This document shows positions 9,149 to 17,747 of a stretch of DNA of 64,000 bases, piece after piece. The stretch covers positions 310,001 through 374,000 of the forward strand of contig JBFNFA010000002.1 of assembly GCA_040797845.1 (NCBI GenBank), read 5' to 3'. The first letter of the stretch is position 1. Each line of letters begins with the position of its first letter. Under the pieces are notes generated by a model. The model was not told the origin of the DNA. It searched no databases and saw only the letters and a program-made list of their open reading frames with translations. Made by a program: the position numbers and the translations under genes. This DNA is from Clostridium_AW sp040797845 (GTDB lineage Bacteria; Bacillota; Clostridia; Clostridiales; Clostridiaceae).

Positions 9149-9370
9149 TTAGATTTTCTTTACAATAATATCTGGTTCCATTTTTTTTATTACTTCCTTA
9201 GATGCATTAATAGCCTCTTCCATTTTCTCATCATCTGCTTCTAAAATTAACTTTGTTGTCATAAAATCTACTGTTGCATCATTTACTACTGATAATTTTT
9301 TAATTGCATTCTCTATCTTTGCTCCACAATTTGCACAATCTAATCCTTCTAATCTAAATTTCTTTTTCAT
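9149..9370 (-). CDS. HMA-domain metallochaperone (CopZ-like)
   Basis: 73 residues forming one complete heavy-metal-associated ferredoxin-like domain. The metal site is GLDCANCGAKIE (CxxC, residues ~13-16), with the usual beta-alpha-beta-beta-alpha-beta pattern following. It is the first gene of the operon with the P1B ATPase. Since that pump has no HMA domain of its own, this protein probably supplies the function in trans. ATG is preceded by AGGAGG at about 7 nt. Confidence 0.88.
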   Translation of the reverse strand: MKKKFRLEGLDCANCGAKIENAIKKLSVVNDATVDFMTTKLILEADDEKMEEAINASKEVIKKMEPDIIVKKI

Positions 9371-9496
9371 AATTAATTCCTCCTAAATTCTATTACTTTA
9401 TTTCTTTTTCACTTAATGCATATAGAATTCTAATTCTTGTTGCATCACTTAAAACCCAAAATAATTCTGATAGTATAATAATCCTTTCATCAACAG

Positions 9497-9553
9497 TTGA
9501 ATGAACGCTCAACTTATATTTTTATTATAGTTGAACAACCACTCAACTGTCAA
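9497..9553 (-). promoter_or_regulatory. metal-responsive promoter and operators of the HMA-cadA operon
   Basis: On the minus strand TTGACA (9548-9553) and TATAAT (9524-9529) are separated by 18 nt. Two related 16-bp imperfect inverted repeats cover it: TTGAACAACCACTCAA (9531-9546) in the spacer and TTGAATGAACGCTCAA (9497-9512) just after the -10. These resemble ArsR/SmtB operators of the TGAAC(N)CTCAA kind, and a CadC-like gene lies next to them. Confidence 0.8.
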
Positions 9554-9583
9554 GCATAATTTTTATAATTTATTAAATAAAAA

Positions 9584-9670
9584 ACTGTTACAGTTATATC
9601 TTGTTTAAGTGTTGATTTAAACTTTTCTTTAATATCAATACTTAAGCAAGATATTTATTCTGTAACAGTC
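9584..9670. terminator. long imperfect hairpin after the CadC-like gene
   Basis: ACTGTTACAG at one end pairs with CTGTAACAGT at the other, and the inner arms also match (ATCTTG/CAAGAT, TTAAGT/ACTTAA), giving arms of nearly 40 nt. On the minus strand it ends in TTTTTT, which suits termination of the regulator gene before the next promoter. Confidence 0.65.
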
Positions 9671-9701
9671 TTATATATCTTTATATTTTTTTAATTATTT
9701 T

Positions 9702-10061
9702 CTATTCTTCTATAATATGCTCTAATGCTTTTTCTAAAATGTCTTTTACATGTTCATCATCAAGAGAATAAAATACATTCTTCCCACTTCTTCTTGACTT
9801 CACTAAATGAGATTCTTTCAGGGATCTTAACTGATGTGATATTGCTGACTTTGTAACATTTGTTAATACTGCTAAATCACAAACACACATTTCACTCTGT
9901 ACTAAAGCACATAATATCTGAATTCTAGTACCATCACCCATTATTTTGAAAAACTCAGTTAAATTGCGCATTGTAGATTCATTTGGCATATTATCTTTAA
10001 CCTTATTAAGTATATCCGGATGAATTACATTACAATCATGTGCCTTTACCATATCACTCAT
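9702..10061 (-). CDS. cadC: ArsR/SmtB-family metal-sensing repressor (CadC-like)
   Basis: 119 residues with a winged helix at ~37-105. The recognition segment is TNVTKSAISHQLRSLKESHLV. The alpha3 metal box appears as SEMCVCDLAVL, with two Cys, and a further Cys sits in the N-terminal arm (HDCNVIHP), the arrangement of the Cd/Pb/Zn sensor CadC. Metal binding would release the operators found before the HMA-cadA pair. It has its own promoter and ends in the long hairpin, so it is a separate transcript. ATG follows AGGAGG at about 9 nt. Confidence 0.9.
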   Translation of the reverse strand: MSDMVKAHDCNVIHPDILNKVKDNMPNESTMRNLTEFFKIMGDGTRIQILCALVQSEMCVCDLAVLTNVTKSAISHQLRSLKESHLVKSRRSGKNVFYSLDDEHVKDILEKALEHIIEE

Positions 10062-10096
10062 TAATAAACCCTCCTACTAAAGTTAATTATAATAAT

Positions 10097-10125
10097 ATTA
10101 TGGTTAAGTAACTCTATATTGTCAA
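10097..10125 (-). promoter_or_regulatory. promoter of the CadC-like gene
   Basis: Minus-strand TTGACA (10120-10125) and CATAAT (10097-10102), spacer 17 nt, lie shortly upstream of the AGGAGG ribosome site. Confidence 0.65.
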
Positions 10126-10177
10126 TTAAATTGCCTCTTTATATATTTTAGCTCTAATTAATAGAGTAATAATTTTA

Positions 10178-11563
10178 TTATTTTATTGGCAGTTTTATTA
10201 TAAAGTTGCTACCTTCATCTAATTTACTATATACATTTATAGTACCACCATGAGCCTTTACTATTTCTCTTGATATTGCAAGCCCTATCCCAATTCCTCC
10301 GGTTTCTCTAGCCCTTGACTTATCTGTTCTATAAAACCTCTCAAATATATAGTCTTTATCTTCATCACTTATACCTATTCCGCTATCTTTTATAGATATA
10401 TATACATTATCACATTTAGTAAAACATCTAACAAATATCTCTCCTTTATTTGGAGTATACTTAATAGCATTTGAGATAATATTAATTATTACCTGGCTTA
10501 TTTTATCCTTATCTATCATGATATTAATATGTTTAATATCTACTTGTAAATTTATATTTTTATCTAATAACTGCTTTTCAAAATTTGTTAAAATTGTAAT
10601 TATTACAGTGTCTAAATCTACTTCTGATTTATTTAATCTTAGTTTACTACCCTCATATCTTGATAAATCCTCTATGGATACAGTTAATCTATTTAATCTT
10701 TGAAGTTCATCATGTATACTTTTTAACCTTTCCTCCGATGGCTCCCATAGACCATCCATTATTGCCTCAAGTTGTACTTGCATAGTCGTCAGAGGGGTTC
10801 TAAGCTCATGTGATATATCCTTCGTTAGTTCTTGTCTTATTTTTTCTTGTTTATCTAAATCTCCTGCCATCATATTTATTGATTTTATAAGTTTATTGAT
10901 TTCATATATACTGTAATCTTCTTTTATACCTTTAGAGTAATTTCCTTCTGATATAAGATTTGTTGCATCTATTACCTTCAAGATAGGTTTGCTGATAGCA
11001 CAAGATAATAACCATCCTACTATAATAGATATAATAAAAAATACTATACCTAATATAAATAATACGTCATCTAACATTTTCAAAAATATAACATCTGAAT
11101 CTTCATAATAAATTGGACCTATATACTCAATTTCTAATTTTCCTATTGAAGTTTCACCTTGTTTTAGGTCAAATTTATCAAATGTATTTTTAATATCTAT
11201 ATCTGGGCTTACTTTATTAGTATTTTCTATAATTTTATTTAAAATCTTCTCACATACAATATTATCATATTCTCTTGCATCCCATATAATATTATCATTT
11301 TTATCTTTAACTTTTATAAGCAGACCTCCCGTTATTGCATCTGATCCTATGTTCTCAATAGCTTTCTCATCCCATGAATTATTATTGTATGCATTTAATA
11401 TTTTATTTTTGATTTCCATTTTCGACTGTTGTATTTTTTCGCTAGTATATATATTAAACTTCTTCTCAATGTAATGATGATTTACTATGTTTACTAAAAA
11501 TATGATACTCAAAGAAAATAATATAAAAATAAGGCTTACTCTATATCTTAATTTATTAAACAT
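10178..11563 (-). CDS. two-component sensor histidine kinase
   Basis: 461 residues from the ATG that overlaps the response regulator stop by 8 nt; a longer frame to 11584 exists but has no suitable ribosome site. Two membrane helices (~8-28 and ~160-185) flank an extracytoplasmic sensor region, followed by a HAMP-type linker. Kinase boxes: KDISHELRTPLTTMQ (phosphorylated His), NIISNAIKYTPNKG (N box), DSGIGISDEDKDYIFERFYR (G1/F) and GGIGIGLAISREIVKAHGG (G2). It forms an operon with an OmpR-type regulator, a TlpA-like thioredoxin and CcdA. It therefore probably senses envelope stress or redox state, by context only. Confidence 0.92.
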   Translation of the reverse strand: MFNKLRYRVSLIFILFSLSIIFLVNIVNHHYIEKKFNIYTSEKIQQSKMEIKNKILNAYNNNSWDEKAIENIGSDAITGGLLIKVKDKNDNIIWDAREYDNIVCEKILNKIIENTNKVSPDIDIKNTFDKFDLKQGETSIGKLEIEYIGPIYYEDSDVIFLKMLDDVLFILGIVFFIISIIVGWLLSCAISKPILKVIDATNLISEGNYSKGIKEDYSIYEINKLIKSINMMAGDLDKQEKIRQELTKDISHELRTPLTTMQVQLEAIMDGLWEPSEERLKSIHDELQRLNRLTVSIEDLSRYEGSKLRLNKSEVDLDTVIITILTNFEKQLLDKNINLQVDIKHINIMIDKDKISQVIINIISNAIKYTPNKGEIFVRCFTKCDNVYISIKDSGIGISDEDKDYIFERFYRTDKSRARETGGIGIGLAISREIVKAHGGTINVYSKLDEGSNFIIKLPIK

Positions 11564-12233
11564 TAAACCTATATCCCATACCACGAATAGTTTTTATATA
11601 GGTTGGATTTTTACTATCTTGATCTAGTTTAGCTCTTATATTTTTTATATGAGTATCAATTATTCTATCATAAATACAAATATTATCTCTATTTATATAA
11701 TCCATTAACTCTTCTCTTGAAAATACTCTATTAGGATTTCTAGCTAGTATAGATAGTATTTTATATTCTGAAGCAGTTAATACTATCTCCTTATTATTGT
11801 ATTCTACTTTCTTATTGACAATATCTATGATTAATTCATCATTAAAAATTAAGTTTTCACCTTGATTTCCCTTAACTCTTTTCAAAACTGCATTAACCTT
11901 CGCTACTAATTGCTTCGGACTAAATGGTTTTGTTATATAATCATCACTTCCAATTGAATAACCATTTAGTATACTATCTTCACTTGATTTAGCAGTTAGC
12001 ATAATTATTGGTACTTCAGATTTTTCCCTTATACGCTCACAGACGTTTTCACCTGATATATCAGGTAGCATTAAATCTAATATTAATAGATCAGGATTAA
12101 ACTCACTTTGCTTTTTTAATGCCTCAATCCCACTTGTAGCCTGTATTACAGTATATCCCTCATTTTCTAAATACAATTTTACAACTTCTATTATCTTAAC
12201 TTCATCATCTATAATAAGTATAGTTTCTTTCAT
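11556..12233 (-). CDS. OmpR/PhoB-type response regulator
   Basis: 225 residues. The receiver domain (1-120) has the acidic pocket IIDDE, the phospho-acceptor Asp in LLILDLMLPD (~53), the conserved Thr/Ser in MLTAKSS and the Lys in ITKPFSP (~101). The C-terminal winged helix (~130-225) shows TASEYKILSILARNPNRVFSREELM and VDTHIKNIRAKL-like sequence (IDTHIKNIRAKLDQD), ending RGMGYRFNV. It overlaps the kinase start and follows the thioredoxin-like gene by 21 bp. Confidence 0.93.
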   Translation of the reverse strand: MKETILIIDDEVKIIEVVKLYLENEGYTVIQATSGIEALKKQSEFNPDLLILDLMLPDISGENVCERIREKSEVPIIMLTAKSSEDSILNGYSIGSDDYITKPFSPKQLVAKVNAVLKRVKGNQGENLIFNDELIIDIVNKKVEYNNKEIVLTASEYKILSILARNPNRVFSREELMDYINRDNICIYDRIIDTHIKNIRAKLDQDSKNPTYIKTIRGMGYRFNV

Positions 12234-12254
12234 AAATTATACCTCCATGGGTAC

Positions 12255-12830
12255 TTAATTAATTATCTTATTTATATTTTCATCAAGTATTTCTTTATTA
12301 ATAATTCCTACATGATCATATACTAAATTTCCTTCTTTATCTATAAATATTGTTCTTGGAATAGCATTTAATTGATAATTATTAGCTGCATCAAGGTCTA
12401 AATCGAACATTACGTTCATATTATATCCTTCTTCTTTCATAAACTTCTCTGCAGACTCTTTAGTTTCTCTCATTCCATCTGTAATATTTACCATTAGTAT
12501 TTCTAAATCCTCATTATTATATTTATTTGTTGCTTCTTGAAAATGTGGCATCTCATCCTTACATGGAGGACACCAGCTTGCCCAGAAATTTACTACTACA
12601 GCCTTCTTCCCTTTATAATCTGATAACTTAACTTTATTATTATCTTTATCATAAATTGTAAAATCTATTGCTGGCTGAATACTAGAATTTTCATCTGATA
12701 CATTAGTAATAGCTTCACTACTATTGTAATTATTTGATAAATAGTCATATCCAAATTTAACCGATACAAGTAAAACCAACATTATAACACTTATATATAT
12801 ATATCTTTTATTATTTTTCAAATTTATCAC
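12255..12830 (-). CDS. membrane-anchored thioredoxin-like protein (TlpA/ResA type)
   Basis: 191 residues with one N-terminal membrane anchor (~9-27), then a thioredoxin fold outside the membrane. The active site is WASWCPPCKDEM (CPPC, ~91-94), preceded by the family segment AVVVNFWASW; the cis-Pro loop is LNAIPRTIFID. Such proteins reduce or rearrange thiols of exported proteins and draw electrons through CcdA, which is encoded immediately upstream in the same operon. No cytochrome c genes are near, so the client proteins are unknown. Confidence 0.9.
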   Translation of the reverse strand: MINLKNNKRYIYISVIMLVLLVSVKFGYDYLSNNYNSSEAITNVSDENSSIQPAIDFTIYDKDNNKVKLSDYKGKKAVVVNFWASWCPPCKDEMPHFQEATNKYNNEDLEILMVNITDGMRETKESAEKFMKEEGYNMNVMFDLDLDAANNYQLNAIPRTIFIDKEGNLVYDHVGIINKEILDENINKIIN

Positions 12831-12842
12831 TCCCCTTATAAT

Positions 12843-13526
12843 TTAAAATGTCAGCATTGATAATAATAAGTTTAGGTATCCAGTCATCATCATTATCCCT
12901 ATAATAATTAGCATAACCCCTGATATTCTATTTATTGTCTTATAGTTTCTCTTTATGAAATCAAAAGTAGTTTTCAGAGAATCTATTAGAAGTGCTGATA
13001 GTATAAATGGTATTCCAAGACCTAAACTGTAAGTCAATAACATTGATGCTCCCATAAATACATTAGTGGAATTTGATGCTATCATAAGCGCTGATCCTAA
13101 AAACGGTCCTACACATGGTGTCCATCCAATTCCGAATACCATTCCAAATAATACTGCAGATATAATAGGGGACTGTTCATGTCCTGTTGGCTTATTCATT
13201 CTAAAGCTTCTATGCAATAATCCTACATTTATTACACCTAAATAATTTAGACCAAATATTACCATAATGGATCCTGATATTATATTTATCTCTTTCATAT
13301 ATTTATTGAAAATGACACCTACTGTTCCTGCTGCTGCACCTAATAATGTAAACACAAAGGTAAGTCCTGCAACAAATGCTATTGAACTTATTAATGCTCT
13401 GTTTTTATAATTTTTATTATCTATATCTCCTCCTGCAAAATATGAAACGTATATTGGAATCATTGGCAATATACAAGGAGATATAAAGGTTATTATCCCT
13501 TCTAAAAATAGTAATATATAGTTCAT
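12843..13526 (-). CDS. ccdA: CcdA-type thiol electron-transfer membrane protein
   Basis: 227 residues, six hydrophobic segments. Paired Cys residues in the membrane are visible: GIITFISPCILPMIPIY (first) and GIGWTPCVGPFLGSAL (second), the hallmark of CcdA, which carries reducing equivalents from cytosolic thioredoxin to outer thioredoxin-like proteins. The ATG at 13526 has AGGAGG at 6 nt; the longer reading from 13547 would overlap the preceding gene and its ribosome site is poor. It forms an operon with the TlpA-like protein and a two-component system. Confidence 0.92.
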   Translation of the reverse strand: MNYILLFLEGIITFISPCILPMIPIYVSYFAGGDIDNKNYKNRALISSIAFVAGLTFVFTLLGAAAGTVGVIFNKYMKEINIISGSIMVIFGLNYLGVINVGLLHRSFRMNKPTGHEQSPIISAVLFGMVFGIGWTPCVGPFLGSALMIASNSTNVFMGASMLLTYSLGLGIPFILSALLIDSLKTTFDFIKRNYKTINRISGVMLIIIGIMMMTGYLNLLLSMLTF

Positions 13527-13536
13527 TGTTTGCCTC

Positions 13537-14019
13537 CTAAATACCACACTGTAAACTTCTCATTACTTCTTCATATATTTTTTCTTTATCCGCTTTATCT
13601 AATCCATTTACAACTCTTATGCCACCAATTAATTTATTGTCCATAAGAATGCCATAATCTACACCTTCATCAAGTTTAGTAATTAAAACAAATTCATTGT
13701 TTTTCGTATAGGTCATATCCTGCTTTTCTCCATTTGATGAATTAATAAGTATTACCTTACTATCCTTATTAATATTATTAATTTTTATATTAAACTCTTC
13801 TTTAGCGTCAACCATCGTTACTATTCTATCTAAGTAACTTCCGTCATAACTTTTATTTATTTCACTACTATATACCTCATCAAATTTTTTAATATTCTCT
13901 ACTTTATTATGTGATAGAGCTTTAGGGTCACTTTTTGTATCCTTGTTGAATATGTAGAAACCTACTGAAGTTAAAATTAATATACTTGCTCCTAATATTG
14001 TTAATATTTTTACTCTCAC
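13537..14019 (-). CDS. small exported/anchored protein of unknown function
   Basis: 160 residues with an N-terminal membrane anchor (~7-24), no lipobox, and a lysine/asparagine-rich outer domain without a motif I recognise. There is a single Cys near the C-terminus (SLQCGI). It is the first gene of the operon with CcdA, the TlpA-like thioredoxin and the two-component system, 10 bp before CcdA. The lone C-terminal Cys in a thiol-redox operon suggests a redox client or partner, but this is inference. Confidence 0.8.
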   Translation of the reverse strand: MRVKILTILGASILILTSVGFYIFNKDTKSDPKALSHNKVENIKKFDEVYSSEINKSYDGSYLDRIVTMVDAKEEFNIKINNINKDSKVILINSSNGEKQDMTYTKNNEFVLITKLDEGVDYGILMDNKLIGGIRVVNGLDKADKEKIYEEVMRSLQCGI

Positions 14020-14203
14020 AGCATCACTCCTTTTGTTTAATAATAAAATAATAATACCTAGCTTACTTGTTGATAATATGAAGATTTATTTTCGTAATTT
14101 TACCCCTAGGAGTCATATCAAAGATTAAATCATCAATTTCTATTATTAATACAAATCATTAAATTTTTAGTATAATATGTTTATTATACTTAGGAGGTAC
14201 AAC

Positions 14204-14674
14204 ATGAAATCAGCACAATACTATATAGAAAAATTAGACATGATACCACATGTGGAAGGAGGATACTTTAAAGAATCAGTAGTAGCAGAAGATTTTTTTA
14301 GAGAAGATAAAAAATTATTTAGTAGCATATATTTCTTACTTGAAACTGGAGAGGTATCCCATTTTCACAGATTAACTTCTGATGAGATGTGGTATTACCA
14401 CGACGGGCAAGCTCTGACTATATATATGATAACACCAGAGGGTGAACTTATAACTAAGCAATTAGGATTAGATATAGAAAAAGGAGAGGTTCCCCAAGTT
14501 TTAGTTCCTAAGGGGTATATATTTGGTTCTTCTATGAACAATGATGGATTTGCTTTAGTTGGATGTATGGTATCCCCTGCATTTACTTTTGATGATTTTG
14601 TATTATTTGAGAGAACAGAACTTTTGAATATGTATCCAAATCTCGAGGATATAATAAAGAAATTAACTAGATAA
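14204..14674 (+). CDS. cupin protein of the DUF985 family
   Basis: 156 residues from an ATG with AGGAGG at 6 nt. Conserved features of the DUF985/cupin_5 family are visible: an early IPHVEGGYFKES, the metal-type segment SHFHRLTSDEMWYYHDGQAL, VPKGYIFGSS, and the late GCMVSPAFTFDDFVLF. The family forms small beta-barrel dimers; its reaction is not settled. It stands alone between a convergent redox operon and the isochorismatase-like gene. Confidence 0.88.
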   Translation: MKSAQYYIEKLDMIPHVEGGYFKESVVAEDFFREDKKLFSSIYFLLETGEVSHFHRLTSDEMWYYHDGQALTIYMITPEGELITKQLGLDIEKGEVPQVLVPKGYIFGSSMNNDGFALVGCMVSPAFTFDDFVLFERTELLNMYPNLEDIIKKLTR

Positions 14675-14801
14675 AACATATTCTTTATATTAACTACCAC
14701 CACCGCCACAGGTTCACCATTGTATCTTACTTTATCTATGTCACTTTTTCTTATTTATTACATAATATACAATGATATAAAATCATATTAGGAGGATTAA
14801 T

Positions 14802-15470
14802 GTGATATATTTTTGTCCTATTTATGGCCAATGGATTGAATACTTTGACGATGGTAATCTTAACTATAGTGGATACTGGCCTCCTAGAAATATAATGGCT
14901 GAAGCAACAGATCAAACAATTATCGATAAATGGAATACCGTATCCGCCCCTCCTGCACCTGAGCTGAAATCAGTAACAGTTAACCCAAAAACCAGTGCAC
15001 TATTAATATTAGATATGGAGACCTCTATATGCAAAAGCCCTCGCTGCATAGCCTCTATCCCTAATATTTATAATCTATTAACGAAAGCTCGCAAAAATGG
15101 CATGCTGGTTGTGTATAGCCTTATACCCATGGGAAATCCTCAAGATATTTTCACGCAGATAGCTCCTTTACCGGATGATCCTATTGTGAAATCAAACGTA
15201 GATAAGTTCTATAAAACCAATTTAGAAGAAATATTACAGGAAAAAGGTATTAAAACTGTTATAATTACTGGTTATGCCGCTAATGGTGCAGTCCTTCACA
15301 CAGCTACCAGCGCTGCTTTCCGAGGTTACAATGTTATTGTTCCCGTCGACTGCATGTCTGCTAATAACCTTTATGCCGAACAATACACTGCATGGCATAT
15401 GCTTAATAGTCCTGGAACTAGAGATCGGGCGGTCCTAACGGAGGTTAATTTAATTAGTTTTTCACCATGA
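14802..15470 (+). CDS. isochorismatase-like (cysteine hydrolase fold) protein lacking the nucleophile
   Basis: 222 residues starting at a GTG with AGGAGG at about 5 nt. After a ~60-residue N-terminal extension (IYFCPIYGQWIEYF...), the isochorismatase fold begins at TSALLILDMET (Asp71 of the triad). The Lys is probably 130 or 135. The segment that normally carries the catalytic Cys (TGxxTxxCVxxTA) reads TGYAANGAVLHTATSA, so Ala163 replaces Cys. It may be a non-hydrolytic member or use another residue. Monocistronic. Confidence 0.8.
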   Translation: MIYFCPIYGQWIEYFDDGNLNYSGYWPPRNIMAEATDQTIIDKWNTVSAPPAPELKSVTVNPKTSALLILDMETSICKSPRCIASIPNIYNLLTKARKNGMLVVYSLIPMGNPQDIFTQIAPLPDDPIVKSNVDKFYKTNLEEILQEKGIKTVIITGYAANGAVLHTATSAAFRGYNVIVPVDCMSANNLYAEQYTAWHMLNSPGTRDRAVLTEVNLISFSP

Positions 15471-15583
15471 TAATCAATAACAAAAGTAAAGTTCAATCTT
15501 AGTCTAGATAATGCTAAAATTCCTAGTGAATTTTATTAAATTCATATTATTGATGGAGCTACTCACACCTGTCAAAAAATATG

Positions 15584-15622
15584 ATGGCCTGTAAGAAGCT
15601 ATTTAAGCTACTTACAGGCCAT
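15584..15622. terminator. hairpin with a perfect 12-bp stem
   Basis: ATGGCCTGTAAG pairs exactly with CTTACAGGCCAT across a 15-nt loop that itself holds AGCT repeats. It lies between the convergent isochorismatase-like gene and the unknown gene and could stop transcripts from either, although T tracts are weak. Confidence 0.5.
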
Positions 15623-15661
15623 TGTTGATATGCATTATGGATGCGAGACGTGAACTTCAAA

Positions 15662-16810
15662 CTATTTTATCCGGCTCCACTTTGATTTTACTTGTAATAT
15701 ATCATCTACAATTTTTATATCACAGTTCCATAGGTAAGTTTTCACCCATAGTTTCCCAGGCATTGGTTGCCAACCCTTTTGAGGATTAATTTGAAGTTTA
15801 ATCGAATCATTATTTTTCTTTACTAAATAAATTCCACCCATAATTCCTTTAACCTCATCAACAGATAATGAAAAATGTCCTAATATTTCTGTATTATCCT
15901 TTAATGAAATAATATCTGGTATAGGTGGGGAAAAAGTTATTTTCATTTCACTATTGCTGTCAATTTTTTTTACGCACTTTATTTCAGGATGTGTATTGTT
16001 TATATTAATTGAATAAATACAATCATCTATTTCTATTTCATCTACATCTGTAGTAATTTCTATTGGTTCTATGATACCTGTATAATCATTATTCAATTCT
16101 TTGATATTATTAAAATAAGAATACCTAGCCAAATAAACCCTTTTAAAATTACACAACGGAAAAAGTTTAATGGGATTTAGAGCTTTTCCATCTATCTTTA
16201 CAAATATATCTGTATGTTTTTGCTCCACCATATTAAATTTTTTTAAATATATGATGGGAAATTTATCTGGTCTATCACTCATAATACCTACAGGTGCTAT
16301 AAGACCAAAACTATCTACTTTCTTCTTATTTTCTTTTATTTTAAACTCTATAATTCTATTTTCCTTATCTTTTAAAGATAGATATGCATCTATCCCCTTT
16401 TCAGTTACATCAAACTGTACCTTCATAGAATCAACTTCATATAAAGTTACTTTATTTAGCAATGATTTATATTTATCTCCATTAATTTTCAGTCCCTTTG
16501 TATAGTAGATATCTGATTCACCATCATGTCTTCCAATAAGTACAATGTAATATATTAAATTTTCTTGTTTCACTTGCTGTAACTCTATAGCTTTATAAGT
16601 AGTATCTCCATCAAAATCAATTAAGCAAAGCTTCTCAATTATAACTTGCTCATCTTTAAATTTAATTAGTGGATAAATATATTTGTTCTTTTCCATCTCA
16701 TAAATTGATGGATTATTCTTTTTATCACCTAAGTATTTTTCTTCATTAACTGGATTATTTTCAGGCACCATAAAGATTGGACAGATTTTTGAAATTAACC
16801 TTCCTATCAC
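15662..16810 (-). CDS. protein of unknown function
   Basis: 382 residues starting at a GTG with AAGGAG at 10 nt. I recognise no domain. There is no signal peptide or clear membrane segment; the sequence is rich in beta-type alternation and charged residues, and a Pro/Trp-rich end (QKGWQPMPGKLWVKTYLWNC) suggests an all-beta, possibly surface-binding fold. It follows the TetR-type gene by 79 bp on the same strand and probably shares its promoter and palindromic operator, so it is likely the target of that regulator. Confidence 0.75.
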   Translation of the reverse strand: MIGRLISKICPIFMVPENNPVNEEKYLGDKKNNPSIYEMEKNKYIYPLIKFKDEQVIIEKLCLIDFDGDTTYKAIELQQVKQENLIYYIVLIGRHDGESDIYYTKGLKINGDKYKSLLNKVTLYEVDSMKVQFDVTEKGIDAYLSLKDKENRIIEFKIKENKKKVDSFGLIAPVGIMSDRPDKFPIIYLKKFNMVEQKHTDIFVKIDGKALNPIKLFPLCNFKRVYLARYSYFNNIKELNNDYTGIIEPIEITTDVDEIEIDDCIYSININNTHPEIKCVKKIDSNSEMKITFSPPIPDIISLKDNTEILGHFSLSVDEVKGIMGGIYLVKKNNDSIKLQINPQKGWQPMPGKLWVKTYLWNCDIKIVDDILQVKSKWSRIK

Positions 16811-16889
16811 TTCTATACATCTCCTTTAAACTTTCAAAATGCATTAGGATCATTTTTATTATTTAATTTTTAAAATCTAATATTTTATA

Positions 16890-17477
16890 TTACTGAATTA
16901 GTAATTTATATAGATATTTTAGGTTTGATAAAATTATTGCTTTGGTTTCCTCCCTTGTGTTTATAAAACTTCGATTATTAATCCATTTACACAATTCACC
17001 ATGCAAATAACTATGCAGTATATTTCCAATATAATTTGCTCTTTCATTTGTAATGTTTTTATTACTCATTTTTATAAGATCTGAAAATCCCTCTCCTGGT
17101 TTATTTAATATTTTAGTAACTTCAGCAGAAGGATTTCCACCTATACCCTCAAACCATATAAATCTATACCATCCCGGATGTTCCATAGAAAAATCAATTA
17201 AATTTGATAAAATTAAGAAAAACTTTTCTTCATCATCTTTTTCATCACTCAAACCATTACTTGAATAATCCATCATTATAAGGAGCACCTGACCAAGTGC
17301 TTCCCAAAATATTTCATCCAAACTGCTAAAATAATTATATAAATTCGTGTGTGCACACCCAACTTTTTTAGCAATATCTCTTAAAGTTACATCCTTTATT
17401 CCTTCATTTTTATCAATCAAGCTTAATGTAGTTTCTAAAATAATTTCCTTACTTACATGCTTTTTATCGTTTTTCAA
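16890..17477 (-). CDS. TetR-family transcriptional regulator
   Basis: 195 residues from a TTG codon that follows GGGGAGG by 5 nt. The ATG at 17495 would put the ribosome site inside the coding sequence and has none upstream, so I reject it. The HTH (~14-55) is visible: LRDIAKKVGCAHTNLYNYFSSLDEIFWEAL. The remainder is a helical ligand domain (FIWFEGIGGNPSAEV). A perfect 28-bp palindrome lies just upstream and should be its operator. The unknown gene at 15662-16810 follows in the same direction. Confidence 0.88.
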   Translation of the reverse strand: MKNDKKHVSKEIILETTLSLIDKNEGIKDVTLRDIAKKVGCAHTNLYNYFSSLDEIFWEALGQVLLIMMDYSSNGLSDEKDDEEKFFLILSNLIDFSMEHPGWYRFIWFEGIGGNPSAEVTKILNKPGEGFSDLIKMSNKNITNERANYIGNILHSYLHGELCKWINNRSFINTREETKAIILSNLKYLYKLLIQ

Positions 17478-17493
17478 TTTAGCCTCCCCTTTC

Positions 17494-17521
17494 ATTACCA
17501 ATGGTAATTACCATTGGTAAT
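17494..17521. promoter_or_regulatory. 28-bp perfect palindrome, probable TetR operator
   Basis: Each half is ATTACCAATGGTAA, giving 14+14 bp with no mismatch, and each half itself contains the smaller palindrome TTACCAATGGTAA-like TACCATTGGTA. It lies 17-44 bp upstream of the TTG start of the TetR gene, a typical autorepression position. Confidence 0.8.
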
Positions 17522-17659
17522 ATTGTACCAATATTTTCATATTATATCAATAAAATTAAATATAATTTGCTTTATATGTTTTCTAGAGTTTCACTTAAAA
17601 GTAGTCCATTTCTTATTAAATCTACTTTATTATTTATACTAATATATTATTTCAAAAAA

Positions 17660-17717
17660 TAATGGGACTATCTCATTATAAAAATCACTTTTTATTTTGA
17701 GATAGTCCCATTATATA
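17660..17717. repeat. hairpin with GGGACTATCTCA arms
   Basis: AATGGGACTATCTCA and TGAGATAGTCCCATT face each other across an AT-rich loop. Hairpins with GTCTC/GAGAC arms recur in this window at 22830-22875 and 63751-63777; they could be terminators or remnants of small mobile repeats. Confidence 0.5.
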
Positions 17718-17747
17718 TATATTTATTAATTTTATATTAATCTAAAC

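Noticed and set aside
17660..17717. Insertion-sequence terminal repeats
   Set aside because: The arms lie only about 20 nt apart with no transposase between them; a hairpin or terminator is the simpler reading.
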